Below, one piece after another: positions 1-7,432 of a DNA stretch of 63,314 bases. The notes beneath the pieces are model-generated. The model saw only the letters and a list, made by a program, of their open reading frames with translations. It made no database searches and was not told the DNA's origin. The stretch is taken from contig CACYSG010000030.1 of NCBI GenBank assembly GCA_902776955.1, positions 1-63,314 of the forward strand, given 5' to 3'. Within the stretch, counting starts at the first letter, position 1, and each line of letters opens with the position of its first letter. The position numbers were made by a program, and so were the translations under genes. The stretch comes from an uncultured Bacteroidales bacterium. GTDB lineage: Bacteria > Bacteroidota > Bacteroidia > Bacteroidales > Muribaculaceae.

Positions 1-1
1 T

Positions 2-586
2 GTCCAGGGCGAGATTATTGCCTGCGACCCGTTCCTGAGGCTGCGTTGGCGTGAAAACGGCAGCGATTGGCACGAGGTGGCAACCCACCTCATCGGCAGC
101 TACAACCTGGACAATGCGCTGGCAGCTGTGACCGTCGGTTTGCACTTCGGTGTCACCGCCGAACAAATCTGCCACGCGCTGGAGAACTACGTGCCGTCCA
201 ACAACCGTTCACAACTCACCGAGACGCCCCACAACCACCTCATCGTGGACGCCTATAACGCCAACCCCACGTCAATGGCCGCCGCCCTCGACAACTTCAG
301 CCTCATGGATGTCGCCCCCAAGATGGCCATCCTGGGCGAAATGCGCGAACTGGGCGCCAGCAGCCGCGAGGAGCACGTCCGCGTGGTCGAGCGCCTCAAG
401 GATTGCCCCTTTGACGAGGTATGGCTCGTGGGCGAGGAATTCAAGGACATCGACTGCCCCTTCCGCAAGTTTGACGACGTCGAGCAGGTCAAGGCCGCTA
501 TTACCGCCGACCGTCCCGAGGGCCGCTACATCCTCATCAAGGGTTCCAACGGCACCCGCCTCTTCCAGTTGCCCGAGTTGCTGTAA
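2..586 (+). CDS. murF: UDP-N-acetylmuramoyl-tripeptide--D-alanyl-D-alanine ligase, C-terminal part (5' end outside window)
   Basis: The reading frame is open from the first bases of the window, so this is the last 194 residues of a longer protein. MurF adds D-Ala-D-Ala to UDP-MurNAc-tripeptide in the cytoplasm, the last soluble step of peptidoglycan precursor synthesis. The central-to-C-terminal Mur ligase signature is visible: GSYNLDNALAA (adenine/sugar-binding region), then VDAYNANPTSM, which is the DxYNANP motif typical of MurF, then AILGEMRELG. The C-terminal Rossmann-like domain ends in ILIKGSNGTRLFQL, the usual MurF KGS ending. It is followed after 23 nt by a thioesterase gene on the same strand, so it probably heads or belongs to a housekeeping operon with dprA. 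Confidence 0.93.
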   Translation, partial: VQGEIIACDPFLRLRWRENGSDWHEVATHLIGSYNLDNALAAVTVGLHFGVTAEQICHALENYVPSNNRSQLTETPHNHLIVDAYNANPTSMAAALDNFSLMDVAPKMAILGEMRELGASSREEHVRVVERLKDCPFDEVWLVGEEFKDIDCPFRKFDDVEQVKAAITADRPEGRYILIKGSNGTRLFQLPELL

Positions 587-609
587 AAATACCCGTCTCC
601 CGATAGGTC

Positions 610-1032
610 ATGATCAACAAGGACAAATACTTTTTCACGCTCGAGATTGCAGTCCGGGACTACGAGCTCGACAGCGAGGGCATCGTCAACAATGCCATCT
701 ACCTGCACTATCTGGAGCACACCCGCCACGCCTTTGTCAAGCAGGAGGGACTCCCCTTTGGCAGCCTCACCACCGAAGGGCTCGTGCCCGTTGTCAAGCG
801 CATGACCATCGACTACCACTGCCCGCTGCGCAGCGGTGACGTGATGGTGAGTTGCTTGTGGGTCGAGCGCAAGGGGCCGCGCTTCATCTTCTATCAGGAT
901 ATCTTCAAGAAGCAGGGTGGCGAACCCGTCGTCAGCGCCGCCGTCACCATCGTGTGCCTTGAAAAGGACGGCCGCATCAACCGTGGCGATGACCTGGCCG
1001 CACGCCTTTCCAAATACTTTGACAAGCCATGA
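610..1032 (+). CDS. Hotdog-fold acyl-CoA thioesterase (4-hydroxybenzoyl-CoA thioesterase/YbgC family)
   Basis: A 140-residue protein, the usual size for single hotdog-domain thioesterases. The motif DSEGIVNNAIYLHYLEHTR near residues 20-38 matches the family pattern D-x2-G-x-V-N-N-x-x-Y, in which the Asp and the following helix form the active site for hydrolysis of acyl-CoA thioesters. It is expected to be cytosolic and multimeric; the natural acyl substrate cannot be read from sequence. The gene lies 23 nt after murF, and its last codon overlaps the ATG of dprA by 4 nt (ATGA), so the three are probably co-transcribed and dprA translationally coupled. Confidence 0.88.
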   Translation: MINKDKYFFTLEIAVRDYELDSEGIVNNAIYLHYLEHTRHAFVKQEGLPFGSLTTEGLVPVVKRMTIDYHCPLRSGDVMVSCLWVERKGPRFIFYQDIFKKQGGEPVVSAAVTIVCLEKDGRINRGDDLAARLSKYFDKP

Positions 1033-2144
1033 CCAACGACGTCCGCTCTCCTCTGGTCTATCGCATCGCTTTTGCCAGCCTGCAAGGCATGGGTGTGGAT
1101 CTCGCACGCAAGCTGCTTGACGTGGTGGGCAGCGAGCAGCGCTTCTTTGAGATGAGCGAGAAGGACCTGAGGGCGCTCACTCGCGGACGCAGCAAGATTT
1201 ATCGCGACGACTACCGCCGCGACTGCCTCCAGCGTGCCGCCAGCGAGGAGGCGTTTATCCGGGAACACGGCATCAGCGCCACCTACTACACCGACGAAGC
1301 CTATCCGCACCGCCTGATCGAGGCTCCCGACGCACCGGCCATGTTCTACTCGCTGGGGCAATGTAACCTCGAGAGTGCGCATGTCATCAGCGTGGTGGGA
1401 ACGCGGCATGCCACCCAGTACGGCAGCCGTTTCTGCGACACACTCATCGGGGAATTGGCCACACGCCTGCCCGATTTGGTCGTGGTCAGCGGTCTGGCCT
1501 ACGGCATCGACATCGCGGCACACCGCGCGGCCATCAAGCACGGGGTGCCTACGGTAGCCGTCCTGCCCCGAGGCCTCAACTGCATCTATCCCGCCGCACA
1601 CCGGCCAGACGCCGTCGCCATTGCCAAGCGCGGCGGCATGCTCCTGACCGACTATACCAGCCAGGACCAGGTCCAGAAGGGCAATTTCCTGGCCCGCAAC
1701 CGCATTGTGGCCGCATTGAGCGACTGCACCGTGGTTGTCGAGTCGGCAGGCTCGGGTGGAGCGCTCGTGACGGCATCGCTCGCCATGAGCTATAACCGCG
1801 ATGTGATGGCCGTGCCGGGACGTTGTGGCGACGAGTTCTCGGCAGGATGCAACAAGCTCATTGCCACCAACAAGGCGGCACTCATCACGGGAGCAGACGA
1901 CCTGATGGCCACCATGCGCTGGGAATCGGCTCGACAAGAGCCCAAACCGATGGAACTCTTCCCCGAATTGACCCGTGAAGAGCAGGCCGCCGTGGACGTC
2001 ATCCGCGACCGAGGCGAAATCCATATCAACGCGCTTGCCGAGGCGCTGGGCGTCCCTGTCTATAAGCTCATGAGCACGCTTGTCGAGCTGGACTATAAAA
2101 AGGTCATCACTACCCTGCCCGGCTGCCGCTACAGCATGGCATAA
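1029..2144 (+). CDS. dprA: DNA-processing protein DprA
   Basis: A 371-residue protein. DprA binds incoming single-stranded DNA and loads RecA during natural transformation. An N-terminal helix-hairpin-helix-like part precedes the Rossmann-type DprA domain, with GTRHATQYG near residue 123, SGLAYGIDIAAH near residue 155 (the typical SGxAxGID motif), LPRGLN, and FLARNRIVAAL, which matches the conserved RNRIIA segment. The C-terminal 60 residues (EEQAAVDVIRDRGEIHINAL...) look like the DprA winged-helix domain. The start overlaps the thioesterase stop by 4 nt. Such genes are near-universal even in organisms not known to be competent, so its presence does not prove transformability. Confidence 0.93.
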   Translation: MTNDVRSPLVYRIAFASLQGMGVDLARKLLDVVGSEQRFFEMSEKDLRALTRGRSKIYRDDYRRDCLQRAASEEAFIREHGISATYYTDEAYPHRLIEAPDAPAMFYSLGQCNLESAHVISVVGTRHATQYGSRFCDTLIGELATRLPDLVVVSGLAYGIDIAAHRAAIKHGVPTVAVLPRGLNCIYPAAHRPDAVAIAKRGGMLLTDYTSQDQVQKGNFLARNRIVAALSDCTVVVESAGSGGALVTASLAMSYNRDVMAVPGRCGDEFSAGCNKLIATNKAALITGADDLMATMRWESARQEPKPMELFPELTREEQAAVDVIRDRGEIHINALAEALGVPVYKLMSTLVELDYKKVITTLPGCRYSMA

Positions 2145-2201
2145 TTCATGGATTTTATACTTTTTAACACTCGGATTCATCGACAATCTGAAATAAAGCA
2201 G

Positions 2202-2209
2202 TATCTTTG
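2202..2209 (+). promoter_or_regulatory. Bacteroidetes-type -7 element upstream of the nucleoside phosphorylase
   Basis: TATCTTTG matches the Bacteroidetes consensus TAnnTTTG and lies 47 nt before the ATG at 2257. No clear TTTG -33 element is seen 19-21 nt upstream, so the promoter may be weak or regulated. Confidence 0.5.
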
Positions 2210-2256
2210 ATTTTTCATTTTTCCAATAAAAACAGCACTTAAAACGAGGCAACGAA

Positions 2257-3138
2257 ATGAATACCGACAGAATACCCGATTCAGAATTCATCATCAATGA
2301 TGATGGTTCGGCTTTTCACATTCATGTAAAGCCTGAGCAGTTGACTGACAATATCATTGTCTGTGGCGACCCCGGCCGCGTGACCATGATTGCATCTTAC
2401 TTTGACACACGCGATTGGGAGACCTCCAGCCGTGAGTTCCACGGCATCGGCGGCACCTACCATGGCAAACCCATCATGGCGCTCTCCCACGGCATCGGCC
2501 CCGACAACATCGACATCGTCATGACCGAGCTCGACGGCCTGGCCAACATCGACTTCGCTACCCGCACCCCGCGCGCCGAGCACCGCACGCTCAACATCGT
2601 GCGCATCGGCACATCGGGCGGCCTGCAGCCCTATGTCCCCGTTGGCACTCCCGTCATTGCCTCCAAGGCCATCGGCTTTGACGGCGTCATCAACTACTAC
2701 GCCGACCGCAACAAGGTCGCCGACCTTGACTTTGAGAAGAAATTCTGCGAGTTCGTCCATTGGAATGAGCTCTTTGCCAAGCCCTACGTCGTGGACGCAG
2801 ATCCCTGGCTGGTCGAGAAAATCGGCCGCGACGACATGGTGCGCGGTTACACCATCTCGGCAGTGGGATTTTACGGTCCCCAGGGCCGCAGGGTAAGACT
2901 CGACCTCGCCGAGCCCGAGCTCAACAGCCGCATCGAGAAATTTGAGTACAACGGTGGCCACATCACCAACTACGAGATGGAGAGCAGCGCCCTGCAGGGC
3001 ATGGCCCTCATGCTGGGACACCGCGCGATGACCGTCTGCTCCATCATCGCCAACCGCGTCGCAACCGACGTTAACCCCAACTATAAGACTGCCGTCGAGG
3101 ACCTGGTGCGCACCGTCCTTGACCGCTTGACGGAATAA
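2257..3138 (+). CDS. Nucleoside phosphorylase (uridine phosphorylase-like, PNP/UDP family 1)
   Basis: A 293-residue cytosolic enzyme of the NP-I family that cleaves a (deoxy)ribonucleoside with phosphate to free base and (deoxy)ribose-1-phosphate for salvage. Family features visible are IVCGDPGRVTMIASYFD (phosphate-binding GDPxR) near residue 33, ALSHGIGPDNIDIVMTEL, RIGTSGGLQPYVPVGT near residue 118, and the nucleoside/ribose segment TNYEMESSALQGMA near residue 240 with the catalytic-site EMES motif. It is somewhat longer than E. coli Udp (about 253 residues), so the exact base specificity is uncertain. It has its own promoter and a strong terminator, so it appears to be a single-gene unit. 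Confidence 0.85.
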   Translation: MNTDRIPDSEFIINDDGSAFHIHVKPEQLTDNIIVCGDPGRVTMIASYFDTRDWETSSREFHGIGGTYHGKPIMALSHGIGPDNIDIVMTELDGLANIDFATRTPRAEHRTLNIVRIGTSGGLQPYVPVGTPVIASKAIGFDGVINYYADRNKVADLDFEKKFCEFVHWNELFAKPYVVDADPWLVEKIGRDDMVRGYTISAVGFYGPQGRRVRLDLAEPELNSRIEKFEYNGGHITNYEMESSALQGMALMLGHRAMTVCSIIANRVATDVNPNYKTAVEDLVRTVLDRLTE

Positions 3139-3165
3139 TAATCATAATCACTATGAGAATATTTC

Positions 3166-3205
3166 GGGCCTTGCCGCTAGCGTTAGCGACAAGGTCCATT
3201 TTTTT
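3166..3205 (+). terminator. Intrinsic terminator after the nucleoside phosphorylase
   Basis: GGGCCTTGCCGCTAG (3166-3180) pairs with TTAGCGACAAGGTCC (3183-3197), allowing G-U pairs, and is followed by seven T (3199-3205). Confidence 0.8.
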
Positions 3206-3241
3206 AAGCGACTGTTCAGCGAAAAACCTTCTGTATCGCCT

Positions 3242-3498
3242 CACGCTAAGCCGCAAAGGCGCTAAGATATTGATATTCAATTAAAAGGATTCTGAAAAAT
3301 GAAATATGTCATCGTAATATCATTAATTCAAGCTTTCTATATTACACGTTCCACCAGTGAGAGCACGGGTGCCATCAGCTGGGACGGTTCTAATGATGCG
3401 GTAAGCGAAGCGGCGCTATCAGTTAGAACCGAGTGTAATTACCATCACTTCTCTGCTTTAATGGCGGACATTACTTAGCGGCTTTGCGCCTTAGCGTG
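3242..3498. repeat. Composite dispersed repeat with CACGCTAAG terminal inverted repeats, copy 1
   Basis: The left end CACGCTAAGCCGCAAAGG and the right end (…GCGCCTTAGCGTG) are inverted repeats of about 25 bp with two mismatches. The interior contains a shared block reading GGGTGCCATCAGCTGGGAC, a hairpin GGTTCTAA/TTAGAACC, and a block GTGTAATTACCATCACTTC. The same blocks in the same order occur at 19432-19750, and parts occur near 7153, 9653, 37430 and 41366. No convincing gene lies in it. This entry accounts for most of the 3139-3627 gap. Confidence 0.65.
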
Positions 3499-3627
3499 GT
3501 GTCAAACTGCTATATCGTTAGTTTTTTAATTACAAAATGAAAAAAAAACTTAAATCACTGTTTCGATATAATATTATGATACAACACTGCGTTATGTAGA
3601 TGTAACAATAATAAAACAAGATTGCCT

Positions 3628-3783
3628 ATGCACAGAACGACTACTTCGACAAAAAATGAAAAAGACGTTATTTCAGTAAAAGGGCCCAAGAAGGCCACCA
3701 TCGAGTTGCTCAAGCAATTTGCACGGGTTTACCAGTACAACGTCGAGTTGCCGAGAGGATTAGAGTCGATGATCTTGAATTAA
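3628..3783 (+). CDS. Small 51-residue protein of unknown function
   Basis: This short frame starts at ATG 3628 and ends at TAA 3781-3783. The product begins MHRTTTSTKNEKDV and continues VKGPKKATIELLKQFARVY, ending in QYNVELPRGLESMILN. It is a soluble, basic, probably helical mini-protein with no signal peptide. Support for it being real: codon use and composition resemble neighbouring genes from residue 18 on, it is immediately followed by a strong terminator (3822-3855), and similar small proteins with a KGPKKAT…FARVYQY pattern are, from memory, widespread in Bacteroidales. Function is unknown and I do not assign one. It sits as a single gene between the phosphorylase and cdsA. Confidence 0.65.
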   Translation: MHRTTTSTKNEKDVISVKGPKKATIELLKQFARVYQYNVELPRGLESMILN

Positions 3784-3821
3784 TTAATCAGGCTATCGCC
3801 CCTCTCTCAAAGTTAAACGGG

Positions 3822-3855
3822 AAAGCTTTCTGCATCATGATGTGGAAGGCTTTTT
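3822..3855 (+). terminator. Intrinsic terminator after the 51-residue protein gene
   Basis: AAAGCTTTCTGCATCA (3822-3837) and TGATGTGGAAGGCTTT (3838-3853) form a 16-bp inverted repeat with three G-U-type pairs. The tract of T runs from the end of the stem (TTTTT). Confidence 0.78.
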
Positions 3856-3927
3856 CTCTCTCCGGCGGCAAGCGGGTCTGCAACCCCTTGATTTGTTCAA
3901 ATTTTGACACTTGACTGGAGTTTCGAG

Positions 3928-3959
3928 TTTGTTCATGTCACAATATTATTGTACTTTTG
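3928..3959 (+). promoter_or_regulatory. Complete Bacteroidetes promoter of cdsA
   Basis: TTTG at 3928-3931, then 20 nt, then TACTTTTG at 3952-3959. This fits the TTTG-N20-TAnnTTTG consensus fully and lies 22 nt upstream of the cdsA ATG. Confidence 0.8.
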
Positions 3960-3981
3960 CACCAAGTAAAACAAGATAGTC

Positions 3982-4830
3982 ATGTTGAACCTGATTAAAC
4001 GCATCCTTTCGGGTGCTCTATACATAGCGCTGATTGTGGCGGCGATATTGTTGCTCGACAATTCGCCCGTGATGTTTATGCTGGTTTTCTCGCTGCTCAT
4101 TGTGCTGGGCATTGGCGAGTTAATCACCATGGCCAAGGACGACACCACACAATCATGGCTGGTGAACATCATCGACATGGCCGGTGGTGTAGGCCTGTTC
4201 GTGTCTTTCTACCTCCACTACGAGGGGTCAACACTGCAGTCACGCATGTTGTGGCTGCTGCCCATCGCCACCTACCTGCTGCTGCGAACCATCGTGCAGC
4301 TTTACCGTCCGCGACAGAATGCGGTACACAGCCTGGAACGCTCGTTCTTCTCGCTGGGTTATGTCGCCCTGCCCATCGCCATGCTCAACAGCATCATGAG
4401 CATTACGGCTCCGCGGTTGCTGCTCGGCATGTTCATCTTCATCTGGCTCTATGACACGGGAGCATTCTGTGTGGGCGTGCTTCTGGGTCGCCACCGCCTG
4501 TTTGAACGCATCTCGCCCAAGAAGTCGTGGGAGGGCGTTATCGGCGGTATCGCCGTGAGTGTTGCCGGTGCCTTCGCTACCCACTACTGGTTCGACGAGT
4601 TCTTCCAGGTTCCCGACCTCAACACCTGGGTCGGCCTGAGCATCGTCGTGGCCGTGTTCGCCACCTTTGGCGACCTGGTGGAATCGCTCATCAAGCGCAC
4701 CGTCGGCGTCAAGGACTCGGGCCATATCCTGCCTGGGCACGGTGGCATCCTCGACCGCATCGACAGCTTGCTGCTGGTAGCCCCCGCAGTGCTTATCTAC
4801 CTGTTGCTCATCGTCCCCAACATCCGTTAA
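3982..4830 (+). CDS. cdsA: Phosphatidate cytidylyltransferase (CDP-diglyceride synthase)
   Basis: A 282-residue inner-membrane enzyme that makes CDP-diacylglycerol from phosphatidate and CTP, the branch point for phospholipid synthesis. The protein is hydrophobic with about seven to eight membrane segments. The C-terminal CDP-diglyceride synthetase signature is present near residues 233-259: S-L-I-K-R, then VKDSGHILPGHGGILDRID, containing the conserved KDxxxxxPGHGG and DRxD Mg-binding residues. The start follows a complete promoter (3928-3959). The lytic transglycosylase gene begins 3 nt after the stop, so the two are likely one transcript. Confidence 0.94.
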   Translation: MLNLIKRILSGALYIALIVAAILLLDNSPVMFMLVFSLLIVLGIGELITMAKDDTTQSWLVNIIDMAGGVGLFVSFYLHYEGSTLQSRMLWLLPIATYLLLRTIVQLYRPRQNAVHSLERSFFSLGYVALPIAMLNSIMSITAPRLLLGMFIFIWLYDTGAFCVGVLLGRHRLFERISPKKSWEGVIGGIAVSVAGAFATHYWFDEFFQVPDLNTWVGLSIVVAVFATFGDLVESLIKRTVGVKDSGHILPGHGGILDRIDSLLLVAPAVLIYLLLIVPNIR

Positions 4831-4833
4831 ACC

Positions 4834-6210
4834 ATGCGCGGTATTCTTCCGTCACTGCTTTTGGCCTTCATGCTGGCCTTTATGCTGGCATGTGGTGGCA
4901 AGGATGTGGCGCCCGTGCAGCACACTCTGCCCGACACGATCGTCGTCGGGACACTTTACAGCCCTACGGGATTCTTCATCCTCAAGGGTGACACGATGGG
5001 ATATGACTATGACCGAATCTGCGATTTCGCCAATTCCCACGGCATCACCCTGAAGTTCAGGGTCGCCCGTAGCATGCCGCAACTGCTCGACATGCTCAAG
5101 ACCAAGAAGGTCGACGTACTAGCCTGCGAGATTCCCGTCACCGCCGAATACAAGTCGCGCGTGCTGCATTGCGGCGCCGTCAACGAGACCTACCAGGTGC
5201 TGGTCCAGCACAGCGGCAAGGGCATGATTTATGACGTGACCCAACTCATCGGGCGAGAAGTGTATGTCGAGAAAGGGTCCAAGTATGAGTCGCGTCTGCG
5301 CAACCTTGACAACGAGGTGGGCGGCGGCATCATCATCCATGCCGTCGAGGGCGAGGAGGCCTTGCCCACCGAGCTGATACAACGCGTCTCGCGCCACGAG
5401 ATCGATTTCACCATCGTGGACAGCGACATCGCCCAGATGAACCTCACCTACTATGACAGCATCAACATCGGCCTGAAGGTGGGCTTCGTCCAGCGGTCGT
5501 CGTGGGCCGTCGCCCAGCGCGACAGGTGGCTCGCCGACAGCATCAACCTGTGGGCTGCGAGCGTCAATGCCCAGGAATACTCCAAGCAGGCCCTGAAGCA
5601 CTACTTCGAGATGAACCGCGGCCCCAAACCCGACTCGGTCAAGGTCGATACCTTGCCCGTGACCCCGCCGGGTGCCATCTCCCCCTATGACCACGTGTTC
5701 AAGAAGTATGCCCAGGAAATCGGATGGGACTGGCGACTCCTGGCCGCCATCGCCTACTCTGAGTCGGGATTCGACCCGAATGCCACCTCGTGGATGGGAG
5801 CCAGGGGGCTCATGCAGGTCATGCCCAAGACCGCCCGCTCGTTCGGCGTGCGTGAGGAAGACCTGGGCAACCCCGAGGTGAGCATCCGCGTCGCCTCGCG
5901 CATCCTCAAGGAACTGGACGGCATCATGCGCAGCCGCACCGGACCCGGCGACCGCATCAAGTTTGTACTCGCCGCCTATAACGCCGGTTCGGGACACGTG
6001 ACCGACGCCATCGCCCTGGCCCGTAAAAACGAACTTAACCCCCGCGTGTGGGAAGAGAATGTCGAGCAGGCCATGCTCTGGAAGATGGACCCCGAGTACT
6101 ATAACGACTCGGTGTGCTCTAACGGATACTGCCGCGGCACCGAGCCCGTGGACTATGTCGTCAAGGTGCTCAACTGCTATGAGCACTACAAGAAAAACTA
6201 CAAGAAATAA
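4834..6210 (+). CDS. Membrane-bound lytic murein transglycosylase, MltF-like lipoprotein
   Basis: A 458-residue envelope protein. The N-terminus is a lipoprotein signal with lipobox LAC (Cys20), so it should be anchored in a membrane facing the periplasm. Residues about 35-265 resemble a periplasmic amino-acid-binding (SBP type 3) domain, and about 290-430 form an SLT domain. The catalytic Glu is E310 in IAYSESGFDP, followed by SWMGARGLMQVMPKTA and LAAYNAGSGHV, all typical of family 1 lytic transglycosylases. This SBP plus SLT order is that of MltF. It cleaves glycan strands to 1,6-anhydromuropeptides during wall remodelling. It is very likely co-transcribed with cdsA (3-nt gap). Confidence 0.9.
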   Translation: MRGILPSLLLAFMLAFMLACGGKDVAPVQHTLPDTIVVGTLYSPTGFFILKGDTMGYDYDRICDFANSHGITLKFRVARSMPQLLDMLKTKKVDVLACEIPVTAEYKSRVLHCGAVNETYQVLVQHSGKGMIYDVTQLIGREVYVEKGSKYESRLRNLDNEVGGGIIIHAVEGEEALPTELIQRVSRHEIDFTIVDSDIAQMNLTYYDSINIGLKVGFVQRSSWAVAQRDRWLADSINLWAASVNAQEYSKQALKHYFEMNRGPKPDSVKVDTLPVTPPGAISPYDHVFKKYAQEIGWDWRLLAAIAYSESGFDPNATSWMGARGLMQVMPKTARSFGVREEDLGNPEVSIRVASRILKELDGIMRSRTGPGDRIKFVLAAYNAGSGHVTDAIALARKNELNPRVWEENVEQAMLWKMDPEYYNDSVCSNGYCRGTEPVDYVVKVLNCYEHYKKNYKK

Positions 6211-6243
6211 CAATACTAACCAATAACCAAGTTACAGCAAGAG

Positions 6244-6795
6244 ATGAGAAAGAAACATTTAATCGTGGCCACGGTCGTGGCCCTCTCGGCATCAATGATG
6301 ATGCAATCGTGTATTGGCAGCTTCGCGTTGTTCAACAAGGTGAAGAACTGGAACGAGCACGTGGGCGATAAGTTCGTTAACGAGATTGTTTTTGTTGCCA
6401 TGTGGATTCTGCCCGTGTATGAGCTCTGCTTCACGGCCGACCTGCTCATCCTCAACTCCATCGAATTCTGGTCCGGCGAGAACCCCGCAACAGCCGAGAC
6501 CAAAGTCATCGACGGCAAGGATGCCCAATATCTTGTTGCCCGCAACGAGGCTGGCTACACCATCACCAACCTGAACACCAAGCAGGTGACCCGCTTCAAC
6601 TTCGACGCCAGCGACAACTCATGGTCACTCGAGAACAACGGCCAGGAAATCAAGCTCTTCAACTTTGTGGACGAGACCCATATCGACGTGCTCACCCGCG
6701 ACGGCAGTTACACCCGCGTAGAGCTCTCACAGGCCGGCGTGCTCGCCTATCAGGAACTTATCGGCATCGGCGGCACCGCCTTCGCCCTCAAGTAA
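6244..6795 (+). CDS. DUF3332-type lipoprotein
   Basis: A 183-residue protein with a lipoprotein signal (MMMQSC, Cys23). After the signal come IGSFALFNKVKNWNEHV and a hydrophobic stretch FVAMWILPVYELCFTADLLIL, which is the arrangement typical of the DUF3332 family (small bacterial lipoproteins of unknown function). The C-terminal half is a beta-rich globular part (residues about 85-183). It lies 33 nt after the lytic transglycosylase, so it is probably the last gene of the cdsA operon, and a strong terminator follows. No biochemical role is known to me. Confidence 0.75.
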   Translation: MRKKHLIVATVVALSASMMMQSCIGSFALFNKVKNWNEHVGDKFVNEIVFVAMWILPVYELCFTADLLILNSIEFWSGENPATAETKVIDGKDAQYLVARNEAGYTITNLNTKQVTRFNFDASDNSWSLENNGQEIKLFNFVDETHIDVLTRDGSYTRVELSQAGVLAYQELIGIGGTAFALK

Positions 6796-6837
6796 CCCAC
6801 GCCAGCCCTCCCAAGGGAACGCGACATCAAACAAAGC

Positions 6838-6873
6838 GAACCTCAAAAGTGGTTTCCCCCACTTTTGAGGTTC
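6838..6873 (+). terminator. Intrinsic terminator closing the cdsA operon
   Basis: GAACCTCAAAAGTGG (6838-6852) and CCACTTTTGAGGTTC (6859-6873) are perfect 15-bp arms with a 6-nt loop. GTTTCATC follows. The flanking A/T allow pairing to be extended (AACAAAGC…GTTT). Confidence 0.75.
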
Positions 6874-6924
6874 GTTTCATCACCAATGCAAGAAAGTACT
6901 AATCCTAAATGCTCCCCTACTGTA

Positions 6925-6946
6925 GAGACGCAAAATTTTGCGTCTC
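6925..6946. repeat. GAGACGCAAAA/TTTTGCGTCTC palindrome, copy 1
   Basis: A perfect 22-bp palindrome with arms GAGACGCAAAA and TTTTGCGTCTC. Identical intact copies lie at 41564-41585 and 54280-54301, with a split copy at 41445-41528, always between genes. It is followed at about 6990-7015 by a short repeat reading TAGGGCCTCGCCTTGGCGTG that also recurs in the window. Confidence 0.8.
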
Positions 6947-7030
6947 AGGTGCTGGATTTAAGTAACGCCTTGGTGCAGAACCTGCAGGATGTAGGGCCTC
7001 GCCTTGGCGTGGCCGCAATGAGGCAAAATA

Positions 7031-7262
7031 AACTACGAATTACACGAATTTTACTAATTGGCATCCGCGTTCAATTAAGCCAAATTTCACGAATTGCGGC
7101 CTCGACTTGGCGTGAAGTAATACCAAGGGGAAGTGCATCATTGGGACGGGAAGGTGACAGCATCGGGGAAGGTGCATCATTGGGACGGGTCTTTGTGATG
7201 GCGTCGCTTCGCTTTGGCCATCAAAAGAACGCGTCCCAGCTGATAGCACCCGTGCTCTCAAG
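7031..7262. repeat. Left arm of the inverted repeat flanking the radical SAM cassette
   Basis: Two blocks. Block b (7031-7114) starts AACTACGAATTACACGAATT. Block A (7153-7262) contains the reverse complement of GGGTGCCATCAGCTGGGAC. Both return in inverted orientation at 9819-9902 and 9653-9762 with only a few differences each (by eye). Related single blocks occur at 9556-9594, 12985-13106, 19519-19670 and 37389-37640, so these are dispersed repeats that happen to bracket this cassette symmetrically. Long frames across it are repeat-derived. Confidence 0.75.
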
Positions 7263-7272
7263 TGAAACAACT

Positions 7273-7432
7273 CTAACCTCTAAACTCTAAACTGCGAGCG
7301 CAAGACCGCATATTTGCGGATGCCCCCTCTAAACTCTAACCACTAAACTCTAAACTGCGGGCTCGAGACCGCATATTTGCGGATGCCCCCTCTAAACTCT
7401 AACCTCTAAACTCTAAACTGCGAGCGCTAGCG
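7273..7432. repeat. 63-bp tandem repeat, about 2.5 copies
   Basis: The unit CTAACCTCTAAACTCTAAAC plus a segment with the small palindrome CCGCATATTTGCGG recurs at 7273, 7336 and 7399 (period 63 bp). The last copy runs into the stop codon of the radical SAM gene. The CTAAACTCTAAC-like heptad composition resembles tracts at 11760-11870 and 57035-57060. Confidence 0.75.

Noticed and set aside
3299-3478. A 59-codon frame starting MKYVIVISLIQ
   Set aside because: Most of it translates the composite repeat 3242-3498, and the second copy of the repeat does not keep the frame.
6865-7290. A 141-codon frame across repeat blocks
   Set aside because: Made entirely of dispersed repeat sequence after a terminator.
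7273-7432. CRISPR or telomere sequence suspected
   Set aside because: Only 2.5 direct copies of a 63-bp unit without spacers, internal in a chromosome-like context.
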